Source: Clostridium algifaecis
Lineage (GTDB): Bacteria; Bacillota; Clostridia; Clostridiales; Clostridiaceae
DNA length: 64,000 bases
Assembly: GCF_017874415.1 (NCBI RefSeq)
Contig: NZ_JAGGLM010000006.1
Coordinates: 1 to 64,000, forward strand
Direction: 5' to 3'
The position numbers and the translations under genes are program-made. A model generated the notes under the pieces. It had not been told where the DNA came from. It did no database searches and worked only from the letters and a program-made list of their open reading frames with translations. Of this stretch, positions 7,627-15,807 are shown piece by piece. Numbering within the stretch: position 1 is the stretch's first letter; every line of letters starts with the position of its first letter.

Positions 7627-7655
7627 ATAAAATAAATTAAGAGGTGAGTTTAAAA

Positions 7656-9023
7656 ATGAAATCTTTACTAAACTTATTTGTGTCAATTGCAACTCAGCCC
7701 GCTATTTTAGTTGCCTTAATCGCAATGTTAGGTCTTATTTTACAAAAGAAAAAATCAACTGAAATCGTTCAAGGCACAATTAAGACTTTTGCAGGTTTTC
7801 TAGTCCTAATTGGTGGTGCAGGTATTTTAAGTAATTCCCTGACACCATTTGCCAAAATGTTTAAATTTGCACTGCATGTTCAAGGTGTTGTTCCAAGCAA
7901 TGAAGCAGTAGTTGCACTTGCTTTAGTCAAATACGGAACTACAACAGCACTTATAATGTTAGTCGGAATGATTGTCAATATTATATTAGCTCGTTTTACA
8001 AGATTTAAATATATTTTTCTAACTGGTCAAGCAATGCTGTACGTTTCCTGTTTAACTGCAGTTATTTTAGTAAGTGCTAATTTAGGAACTGGTTTGGAAA
8101 CAATTTTACTTGGAGGTTTATTTGAAGGAACATTATTAACCGTTACACCCGCTTTATGCCAGCCATTTATGCGTAAAATTACAGGTGGTGACGTTGTTGC
8201 AATGGGACATACCGGAAATATAGGATATGCAGTTTCCGGATTAATCGGTAAATGGTTTGGGAATAATAAACAAAGTACTGAAGATTTGAACATTCCCAAA
8301 AGTCTAAGCTTTTTGCGTGATTCGACGGTCTCAATTACTTTGTTAATGTCTGTAGTTTACATTGCCCTAGCTATTATTGCTGGTCCAAATTTTGTTGAAA
8401 CCAAATTGAGTTCAGGAAATAACTTTATCATATATGCCATTGTTCAAGCTGGAACTTTTGCCGCTGGATTTGTTGTAGTTCTTCAGGGAGTCCGCATGAT
8501 TTTAGGAGAAATTGTGCCTGCTTTTCAAGGTATTGCCCAAAAACTAGTTCCAGACTCCAAACCAGCACTGGATGTACCAATCGTATTTCCATATGCACCA
8601 AATGCCGTTTTAATTCGTTTCTTTGTAAGTTTTATTGTAGGTACTTTAAGCATGTTTGTAATGATTGCTATGAAAACAACAGTTATTATTCCAGGTGTAG
8701 TTGGACACTTCTTTTGCGGTGCAGCTGCTGCTATTTATGGAAATGCAACTGGAGGAAAACGAGGTGCAATCCTTGGTTCAGCAGTTAACGGATTATTAAT
8801 TAGCTGGCTGCCACTGTTTGTTCTCCCTGTGCTCGGAAATCTAAAACTTGCTGCCTCTACATTTGCAGATACAGATTACTTAATTCCAGGAATTATATTA
8901 GGAAAGATTGGATCTTATGGTCAATTAGCACTTATTTTTGGTATTATTGCCTTTACACTTATAGTAGTTATTTTGAGTTTTTTACTAAATTCCCGTGACA
9001 AAAAAGAGATTATAGAAAAGTAG
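7656..9023 (+). CDS. PTS transporter subunit IIC, UlaA/SgaT type
   Basis: This 455-residue membrane permease is of the ascorbate-type PTS IIC family (UlaA/SgaT). About 10-11 hydrophobic segments are visible, with family blocks KTFAGFLVLIGGAGIL (about residues 43-58) and DVVAMGHTGNIGYAVSG (about 180-196). The ATG at 7656 is preceded by GAGGTGAG at good spacing; a GTG four codons earlier overlaps that site and is rejected. Members transport L-ascorbate, but related proteins with a IIA/PRD regulator handle other pentitol-like or keto sugars. No ascorbate catabolic gene is present here, so the substrate stays open. Confidence 0.88.
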   Translation: MKSLLNLFVSIATQPAILVALIAMLGLILQKKKSTEIVQGTIKTFAGFLVLIGGAGILSNSLTPFAKMFKFALHVQGVVPSNEAVVALALVKYGTTTALIMLVGMIVNIILARFTRFKYIFLTGQAMLYVSCLTAVILVSANLGTGLETILLGGLFEGTLLTVTPALCQPFMRKITGGDVVAMGHTGNIGYAVSGLIGKWFGNNKQSTEDLNIPKSLSFLRDSTVSITLLMSVVYIALAIIAGPNFVETKLSSGNNFIIYAIVQAGTFAAGFVVVLQGVRMILGEIVPAFQGIAQKLVPDSKPALDVPIVFPYAPNAVLIRFFVSFIVGTLSMFVMIAMKTTVIIPGVVGHFFCGAAAAIYGNATGGKRGAILGSAVNGLLISWLPLFVLPVLGNLKLAASTFADTDYLIPGIILGKIGSYGQLALIFGIIAFTLIVVILSFLLNSRDKKEIIEK

Positions 9024-9032
9024 AAATTACAG

Positions 9033-9058
9033 CCTCCGGATTTTAATTCGGAGGTTTT
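9033..9058 (+). terminator. Weak hairpin between IIC and the regulator gene
   Basis: An 8-bp stem CCTCCGGA/TTCGGAGG (one G-T pair) with a 6-base loop is followed by TTTT. It lies in the 62 bases between IIC and the regulator. It may attenuate read-through so that less regulator than transporter is made. Confidence 0.45.
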
Positions 9059-9085
9059 GGTGTAACCTGAAAAGGGGTGTATTTT

Positions 9086-11146
9086 ATGATTCACTTTAGT
9101 CATACAAAACATGGAGATGAGTTGTTAAATTTATTAATAAGTGCTGACAGGTATTTATCTCTTCAAGAATTACAAGATAGGCTAAAACTATCCAGGAGAA
9201 GTGTGTTCTACATACTTAAAAAAGTCAATGCTGAGCTTGAACAGGATAATTTAGATCATATTCAGAGAATCGGTACTGTAGGATATTATTTGACTCCAGA
9301 TGATATTGCCCAATTAAATAAAAAACAATATTCATCTGATTTTGCACTAAAGCCTAAACTTAATCGTCTTGAAAGAGATCAATTTATTATATATAAATTA
9401 ATAAATTGCGAAAGAGTCTCATTACTCACAATTACTTCAGCTTTAAATATTTCCAAAAATACTGCTATTAGCAGTTTAAAAAATGTAAACCTTGAATTAA
9501 AAAAGTATGGATTAAAATTAATTAAATCAAAGCAAGGTCAAAAGCTGGAAGGATCAGAAACATCGCAGCGTAATTGGGTATATGAGCAATTGAGCAAGCA
9601 TAATTCAGTTATTTACAGTCAGCTATCCAATGACCCAAGCAAACTATCGCAGATTAATGCTTATCTTCACCAGTTGGAAAAAATAACTGGAAACTACTTA
9701 ACAGATGATGCTTTAATGATTATAAGTACTTTCATACTCTGGTATTTAGATCGCATTAAAAATTCACATAAATTATCGATTAATATTCCAGAAAATGGCA
9801 GTTTTGAAGATTCAGCAGGATTAAAATGGACCAAAGAATTTCTCAATAAAAATGGTATTACAAATGAAGGTGAAGCTCACTATTTAGTAAAAATGATCAA
9901 TTCCAGCCAATTTTCTAAAGTAAATCAGGAAGATCTCACAATTAAGAAATTGATTCCTATTACTAGAGCAATAGTTGATAGATTCAACCAGGTAGCAGGT
10001 GTTGCTATTCCACCTAAGAATTTAGAGATTTCTTTAACTACACACTTGCTTTCAACTTATCACCGCGTAAAGTACAACATTTCTTATAAGCATCCAAATT
10101 TAAAACAAATAGAAGTAAAATATCATCAGTTATTTAGCCTCACAAGATATTCTGTTTACTATTTTGAAAAATTTATTTCAACACACTTAAGCGATGATGA
10201 AATAGCACTTATTGCCCTTTATTTTGGAAGTGAACTTAGAAAACTAGAAGAAAAAGCTCTTAAAAATGAAAAGCCTGATGTAATTGTAGTTTGTTCCAGT
10301 GGAATAGGTACATCTATTGTTTTAGAGCAGCAATTGCGCAGTCGTTATCCTTCAATTAAATTTTCTTCACCTATGAGTGTCCTCCAGTACGAAAGTAGTT
10401 CTCTATCTGGAGTTAAACTAGTTATTAGCACAATAGATTTGCTGGAAAGAAAACAAATACCGGTAATTCAAGTTACTGCAATTCCAGATATACCTGAATG
10501 GAACAGCATTACCCAAACACTTGCTAAAGTCGGTTTAAATAGCGGAAAAAAGTCACAGATTAATATAGAAAATTTATTAGATATTATTAGTAACTATGCT
10601 AGAATTGAAGATGTAAATAGTCTTAAAAAAGCATTGGAAAGTTATTTTAATCAAGTAAAAAATGGTAAAAAGTTAAATACAGAAAATAATATCAGACTGC
10701 AAGACCTACTTTTTGAGTCCCACATTATGTTATATAAGCAAAAATCAAGCTGGGATGAGGCTATTCAAATTACCTATGCTCCACTTATTAAAGAAAATAT
10801 CGTAAAATACAGATATATTGATGAAATTATTAATTTAACTAAAATTCATGGACCATATATGGTACTTGGAAAAGGCATTATGCTTGCACATGCAAAGCCA
10901 AGCAACGGTGTTAATTCTCTCGGAATTTGTTTAGCACTATTCAAACATGCTGTGGATATACCTGTTCTAAAAGATAAAGGAACAGCTAAAGTTAATCTCA
11001 TTATAGGTTTAGCCCCAGTTGATTCAGTAAGTCATCTTACAGCACTATCACAATTGATGAATAAAATTCAAGATGACAATTGGATTGCTTCTGTTTATAA
11101 ATGCACTAATGAAACACAGTTAAAAGAATTAATTTTATTTTCTTAA
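9086..11146 (+). CDS. PRD-containing PTS-controlled transcriptional regulator (MtlR/BglG type)
   Basis: This 686-residue regulator is built of an N-terminal HTH (LSLQELQDRLKLSRRSVFYI, about residues 22-41), a second HTH/Mga-like segment and two PRD domains (about 175-390). It ends in a IIB-like domain with Cys in VVCSSGIGTS (about 407-416) and a IIA domain with His in IMLAHAKPSNGV (about 605-616). This is the MtlR/LicR plan: phosphorylation by HPr and by the cognate PTS sets activity. The start at 9086 follows AAAGGGGTG; a GTG three codons earlier overlaps that site. It probably activates the operon in which it lies. Confidence 0.9.
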   Translation: MIHFSHTKHGDELLNLLISADRYLSLQELQDRLKLSRRSVFYILKKVNAELEQDNLDHIQRIGTVGYYLTPDDIAQLNKKQYSSDFALKPKLNRLERDQFIIYKLINCERVSLLTITSALNISKNTAISSLKNVNLELKKYGLKLIKSKQGQKLEGSETSQRNWVYEQLSKHNSVIYSQLSNDPSKLSQINAYLHQLEKITGNYLTDDALMIISTFILWYLDRIKNSHKLSINIPENGSFEDSAGLKWTKEFLNKNGITNEGEAHYLVKMINSSQFSKVNQEDLTIKKLIPITRAIVDRFNQVAGVAIPPKNLEISLTTHLLSTYHRVKYNISYKHPNLKQIEVKYHQLFSLTRYSVYYFEKFISTHLSDDEIALIALYFGSELRKLEEKALKNEKPDVIVVCSSGIGTSIVLEQQLRSRYPSIKFSSPMSVLQYESSSLSGVKLVISTIDLLERKQIPVIQVTAIPDIPEWNSITQTLAKVGLNSGKKSQINIENLLDIISNYARIEDVNSLKKALESYFNQVKNGKKLNTENNIRLQDLLFESHIMLYKQKSSWDEAIQITYAPLIKENIVKYRYIDEIINLTKIHGPYMVLGKGIMLAHAKPSNGVNSLGICLALFKHAVDIPVLKDKGTAKVNLIIGLAPVDSVSHLTALSQLMNKIQDDNWIASVYKCTNETQLKELILFS

Positions 11147-11177
11147 GAATTTATTCCTTTTTTTAGAAAAGCTATGC

Positions 11178-11214
11178 TTGAAGTAAAGGGGAGCCATTTC
11201 CTCTTTTACTTCAA
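11178..11214. terminator. Bidirectional terminator between convergent genes
   Basis: TTGAAGTAAA pairs with TTTACTTCAA, extended by GGGGAG/CTCTTT-type pairs around a short loop. It lies between the PTS regulator stop and the stop of the convergent membrane protein gene. Confidence 0.65.
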
Positions 11215-11223
11215 CTTATTAAA

Positions 11224-11856
11224 TTACTCTACAAGTACAATCATTTTCTTTTCAAATAACATATTAGTTAATGCAATAGCACGTCCAACACCAATAACTG
11301 CTGCCAAAGTTCCAAGTCCAATTCCAACAATTTTTCCAGCACATACCAAACCAATAATTATAGTAATTATAACACACGATATATCCGTTATATTCTTCGC
11401 CAATCCAAGCCCTTTTTTTATTCGTTCTGATAGTGCCTGTGTGAGACCATCTGCTGCATTCGGAACTATCTTCATTTTAACTGTAATGTATGCCCCTATT
11501 CCAGTTAGCATAATTGCTGCTGCAAGTAAAAGCAAATTTATTATCAGGTTATTACAATTTATGACTATCATATCATTAAAAATGTTAATTATGCGACTAA
11601 ATATAATGCTCATAGGAATTTGTAATAAATCAAATAGATGAAATTTTTTTCCTCGCAATACTGCTTGTCCAGCTACACACAGTATATAAATGCACATAGT
11701 TGCATTTCCTAAATTTATATTCCAAATCTTTGATATAGAATATGGTATTGAAATTATAGGAGATACCCCTAAACCAGTTTTTGTATTTAATATAATCCCT
11801 AATGCTAATATTAAAAGTCCAATACAGTACATCATTACTCGATAAAACTTCTTCAC
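11224..11856 (-). CDS. YczE/YitT-like integral membrane protein
   Basis: This 210-residue multi-pass membrane protein is of the YczE/DUF6198 group. It has about five to six hydrophobic segments and the family-typical LALGIILNTKTGLGVSPI (residues about 17-34) after the first segment. A second glycine-rich block, KMKIVPNAADGLTQAL, lies about residues 127-142. Function is unknown; B. subtilis YczE is linked to surfactin locus genes but has no established activity. GAGGGATACAT precedes a GTG start. It is the last of three minus-strand transporter-like genes (MATE, EamA, this gene) with short gaps. Confidence 0.75.
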   Translation of the reverse strand: MKKFYRVMMYCIGLLILALGIILNTKTGLGVSPIISIPYSISKIWNINLGNATMCIYILCVAGQAVLRGKKFHLFDLLQIPMSIIFSRIINIFNDMIVINCNNLIINLLLLAAAIMLTGIGAYITVKMKIVPNAADGLTQALSERIKKGLGLAKNITDISCVIITIIIGLVCAGKIVGIGLGTLAAVIGVGRAIALTNMLFEKKMIVLVE

Positions 11857-11896
11857 ATGTATCCCTCGATTCTTAATTCTATTTTAATATTTCTAT

Positions 11897-12760
11897 TCAA
11901 TCTATTTTTCTAATATTGTAAACAGCATAAATAACAAGTGCAGCCCCAAAAACCTGCAGTAATGTCAAAGGTTCCTTTAAAATAAAAAATGAAAGCAGCA
12001 TGGCTGTAGGTATTTCTAAGTTGCCTATTATTGAAACCTTTAAAGGTCCAATATTCTTAATTGCTGAATAAAGCAAAGTCAAAGGAATTATTTCACAGAC
12101 TACTGCTAATATTACAATACAAATAATTAATTTAATGCTTAAATTCTGCTCAAATGCTTTCATTGGTGATTTAAATATTATCAGGGATAAGAATGAAAAA
12201 ATAATTGAATAAAAATTAACCGTAAGAGAATTTATTTTTGTCATCTTTTTTTCAGTATATATGTTCATAAAAGCATAAAATATTGCTGCTAAAATCCCAC
12301 ATGCAAAACCTTTTATTGAAAATGACTTTATACCGTTTGTAAGTCCTAATGCCAGGAAACAGCCTGTAAAAGCAGCAGCAAGATCAAAAACTTTATTAAA
12401 ACCTATCTTAATCTTTTCAAATATTGCATAATAAATAAAAACCATTGCTGGATATGTATAAAGCAGTATGGTAACCATTGAAACATCCAGATAATTAAAA
12501 GACATATAATAGAAAACTGTCATAAATGTATTACCTACTATCCCAAGTACTGCTGTATGACATAAATCACTCTTTTTTATTTTCAAAGCATTTTTGTCTG
12601 TTATTAATATACTTAAAAATATAATTGGAATTGACACCATATATTGAAGTATCAATATATTTATAGAATCTGCTCCTTCCGCAAAAGCAATTTTTATTAT
12701 AATTCCACAAGTTCCAAATAATATTGCAGACAAAACAGAATATATGTAACCTTTTTTCAA
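11897..12760 (-). CDS. EamA/DMT-family transporter
   Basis: This 287-residue protein has ten predicted membrane segments, made of two EamA repeats of five (residues about 5-140 and 150-284). It is typical of drug/metabolite exporters and amino-acid or nucleotide-sugar permeases. Repeat ends show the usual conserved proline/glycine pattern (LTLLYSAIKNIGPLKVSIIG, about 228-247, and FILKEPLTLLQ). It starts at TTG behind AGGGGTG. It lies 26 bases after the MATE gene, suggesting one operon. Substrate unknown. Confidence 0.85.
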   Translation of the reverse strand: MKKGYIYSVLSAILFGTCGIIIKIAFAEGADSINILILQYMVSIPIIFLSILITDKNALKIKKSDLCHTAVLGIVGNTFMTVFYYMSFNYLDVSMVTILLYTYPAMVFIYYAIFEKIKIGFNKVFDLAAAFTGCFLALGLTNGIKSFSIKGFACGILAAIFYAFMNIYTEKKMTKINSLTVNFYSIIFSFLSLIIFKSPMKAFEQNLSIKLIICIVILAVVCEIIPLTLLYSAIKNIGPLKVSIIGNLEIPTAMLLSFFILKEPLTLLQVFGAALVIYAVYNIRKID

Positions 12761-12786
12761 AAAAACACCCCTACTTCAATAGTTAA

Positions 12787-14118
12787 TTAACAGTTAATAT
12801 AATTTTTCTTATACCTAAAATAATATGGTACTTCATAGACTAACATAAGTATCCATCCTATGAAGCTTGCATATGCAACTCCTTCAATTCCTATATGTGG
12901 AACTAATACATACACAAATATTACTCTAAATGATATTTGTATAATCGTAGAAACTAACGTAATCTTCATATTACCGATGCCTCTAAAGAATCCTTGTACA
13001 CCATTTGTAAATGCCGAAAGTAGATAGAAAAATGCCATGAGACTTAAATACCGAACACCAATATTAATCATGCCTGTCTCTTTCGGAGAAACAAACAATT
13101 TCATAATTGGCTTTTTCAGACATAAAATAACTATACAAATTAATATCCAATAGCAAAATTCAACGAATAATCCATTTTTAAATCCAGCTTTAACACGTTC
13201 TTTATTTTTTGCGCCATCGTTTTGTGCTATAAATGTCATCATTCCGTGAGATATGCTTTGTTCTGGTGTAAATGCAAAATCATCAACTCTGCTTACAGCA
13301 TTAAATGCTGCAATAGAATCGACTCCTAAAGGATTAATAACACCTTGTATCATCAACTTTCCAATCGGTTGGCAGGACTGTTGTAAAGCTGTGATAGACC
13401 CTTGACTCAGTGTCTTTTTCAAAAGATATTTGTCCAGTTTTATATCCTCTTTACTCATTCTTAATAGTGGAACTTTTTTATATATATAAATTATACAAAA
13501 AAGTGCAGAACAAGCTTCTGCAATATCTGTCGATAGTGCCGCTCCAACTACACCCATTTTAAAACCACCTACCAAAATCAAATCAAAACATCCATTTAAA
13601 ATAGACGCAAATGCTAAAAATTTTACTGGTGTTTTGGAATCACCAACACTTCTCATAGCTGCCGCTATTGCATTATACAAATATGTGAATGGCATTGCTA
13701 TAAATATAATTCTAAGATAAATTTCTGCAGAATCAAGAATTTCATTTGGTACTCCGAGAAGACTTAATATTCCTTTTGAAAAAATCAAACCGAAAATTAC
13801 AATCAATAAAGAAAAAAAGCAGCCAAATAATAATGTGGTTGATATTTCTTTCTTTAATTTTTCATACTCACCAGCGCCAAAGAATTCACTCATAATAACT
13901 GACGCTCCAATGCATATACCTGTTATTCCCAAAATGACAATATTCATTACAGGATTAGCTGTCCCAACTGCTGCTAATGCATCTCTTCCTGAAAATTGTC
14001 CTACAACTATAGAATCCACTGCATTATAAGTTAGCTGAAACATATTTCCAAGTATCAAAGGTATAGAAAAACTAATCAAATGTTTTGGTATATTACCTTT
14101 TGTCATGTCTTTAATCAT
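12787..14118 (-). CDS. MATE-family multidrug efflux transporter
   Basis: This 443-residue protein has about twelve membrane segments arranged as two MatE repeats. The N-terminal signature IPLILGNMFQLTYNAVDSIVVGQFSG (about residues 20-45) and the second-half LKKTLSQGSITALQQ pattern mark the MATE family (DinF/NorM-like branch common in clostridia). It would export organic cations or drugs using Na+ or H+. GAGGAAGTGAGTCT precedes the ATG. It is first in a run of three transporter-type genes, and a PrpR-type regulator gene lies just upstream on the same strand. Confidence 0.9.
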   Translation of the reverse strand: MIKDMTKGNIPKHLISFSIPLILGNMFQLTYNAVDSIVVGQFSGRDALAAVGTANPVMNIVILGITGICIGASVIMSEFFGAGEYEKLKKEISTTLLFGCFFSLLIVIFGLIFSKGILSLLGVPNEILDSAEIYLRIIFIAMPFTYLYNAIAAAMRSVGDSKTPVKFLAFASILNGCFDLILVGGFKMGVVGAALSTDIAEACSALFCIIYIYKKVPLLRMSKEDIKLDKYLLKKTLSQGSITALQQSCQPIGKLMIQGVINPLGVDSIAAFNAVSRVDDFAFTPEQSISHGMMTFIAQNDGAKNKERVKAGFKNGLFVEFCYWILICIVILCLKKPIMKLFVSPKETGMINIGVRYLSLMAFFYLLSAFTNGVQGFFRGIGNMKITLVSTIIQISFRVIFVYVLVPHIGIEGVAYASFIGWILMLVYEVPYYFRYKKNYINC

Positions 14119-14216
14119 AGACTCACTTCCTCGTAATATTCTTTCAATATGATATTATACTAAAGTGATTATGACATCTTCAACACATTATTGATCAGTT
14201 TTGTTTCATTATGAAA

Positions 14217-15755
14217 TCATTTTAATTTTCTCCACAATGTACTATGCCCAATCTCTAATCTTTTTGCAACTTTTACTTGATTCATGCCTTCCTCAACCAT
14301 TATATGCCTTATAATACGAGTTTCAATTTCTTTTAAACTTCCACTAATATCAATAGGCACCAGAGAAGCATTTCTATAATTATCACGTTCTTTTTTTATG
14401 GCTTTTTTAACTTGGCTTTCAATAATATAGGAACCATTGCATGTCAGTGTCAATTCATTTATTACTCTCATAAACTGTCTCAAATTTCCCGGCCAGTCAT
14501 AATACGATAATAATTTTATCCCTTCTTCTTTCATTCCAACAACCTGACTTGCACATCTTACATCTAATTTGGCAAGATACATACTTATCATATTATTAAT
14601 TTCACTTGTATAATTTTTAAAAGGCATTAGCTCTATTCTTACTTCATCTAAAATTGAACGAAGCTGTCTTAGAATCCGTTCACTCGAAACGCCAATTTCT
14701 ACAGGTAATTCAGAAGATGCAATTATTTTAACATTACCATTTTTATTTAACCTTTTTAAGATATTGATTATATTTTTCTGTCCTTTTTTGCATAACTTTT
14801 CTATATCCTCTAAAAATAAAGTTCCACCTTCACTATTCAAATGATTCATTATAAGATTATCCAGTAAATCATAGTTATAATCATCTGGTATTGAATAACA
14901 ACTTACACATATTACACTCTTCTTTTTCTGAGGACCAAAACAGCAGCATAAATATCCAACATCATTTTTACACATTCCATCTTCACCAGTTATAATAGTT
15001 GGAAGTGATGTATTGCTTAGTTCTGATATTTGAGAAAAAATTGTCTGTGGAAATACAGTGTGTACAAAACCGGGTGATATTTCATCTGCATTTAAAATTC
15101 TCACAAATTTATTGACATTATCTTTTTCTATCTTCTTATCATATGCGTAATTATTTGATAAAGTAATTTGATCTTCATTTTTATAAATAGCATTGCATAA
15201 TCTCACTGCCTCTTCAATAGCACTTTTTACACTTTCTATTCCACTAGTAAGCAATATACTGTTCATTCCTAATTCTTGTGCTGTCTCATATACAATATTA
15301 TCTCCAATTACTAGTTCATAGTTTTCTTTTTTTAGTTTTTCAATTATGCTTTTTACTTCTTTATGCTCAAAATAACATTGTGAACTTATGGAATATCCCA
15401 TAAGTTCACTTAACTGTTTGAATGACTTAAAAATGCTTTGATAAGCTAAAAATATTTTCTTTCCCGTATACCCTTCAGACAATTTTAAAATTCTAAGTAT
15501 ATCAAAAGCATTTGAATAAACTTCAATGATTGGCGTTGTTGTAACCTTCTTGCATACTTCAACTGTGCCGCCCCTTGTTATAATCGCACTATAATTTTCA
15601 TCAGCCTTAAGTTTCTTTAGAAGTTTTGGTCCATTTTCATAATTTCCTTGATACACATCAATCTGTATACCTTCATATTCCTTTTCCTCTAAAACTGACA
15701 TTGCTAGTTCTTTCAGTCCCAAATATGGTGCTATAAAAAGAATTTTCATTTTCAT
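14217..15755 (-). CDS. PrpR-N sensor regulator with degenerate AAA+ domain and Fis-type HTH
   Basis: This 512-residue regulator has an N-terminal PrpR_N sensor domain (about residues 3-190; KKLKADENYSAIITRGGT is typical). A central region in the position of a sigma-54 AAA+ domain follows (about 230-450), then a C-terminal Fis-type HTH, NQVKVAKRLEIGHSTLWRKL. The AAA+ part is degenerate: the Walker A position reads GEDGMCKN instead of GxxxxGKS/T. No GAFTGA loop is present, while the Walker B-like TLFLEDIEKL is retained. It is therefore unlikely to activate sigma-54 in the normal way. The start at 15755 follows GAGGAATATAGTT; a longer frame adds five residues. Targets may be the MATE/EamA genes downstream (inferred). 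Confidence 0.75.
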   Translation of the reverse strand: MKMKILFIAPYLGLKELAMSVLEEKEYEGIQIDVYQGNYENGPKLLKKLKADENYSAIITRGGTVEVCKKVTTTPIIEVYSNAFDILRILKLSEGYTGKKIFLAYQSIFKSFKQLSELMGYSISSQCYFEHKEVKSIIEKLKKENYELVIGDNIVYETAQELGMNSILLTSGIESVKSAIEEAVRLCNAIYKNEDQITLSNNYAYDKKIEKDNVNKFVRILNADEISPGFVHTVFPQTIFSQISELSNTSLPTIITGEDGMCKNDVGYLCCCFGPQKKKSVICVSCYSIPDDYNYDLLDNLIMNHLNSEGGTLFLEDIEKLCKKGQKNIINILKRLNKNGNVKIIASSELPVEIGVSSERILRQLRSILDEVRIELMPFKNYTSEINNMISMYLAKLDVRCASQVVGMKEEGIKLLSYYDWPGNLRQFMRVINELTLTCNGSYIIESQVKKAIKKERDNYRNASLVPIDISGSLKEIETRIIRHIMVEEGMNQVKVAKRLEIGHSTLWRKLK

Positions 15756-15807
15756 AACTATATTCCTCATTTAATTACTGTTTTTATTGCATTTTTATCA
15801 ATAGCTA

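Noticed and set aside
11174-11641. 155-codon plus-strand frame opposite the YczE-like gene
   Set aside because: It begins in the terminator hairpin and is antisense to a clear membrane protein gene.
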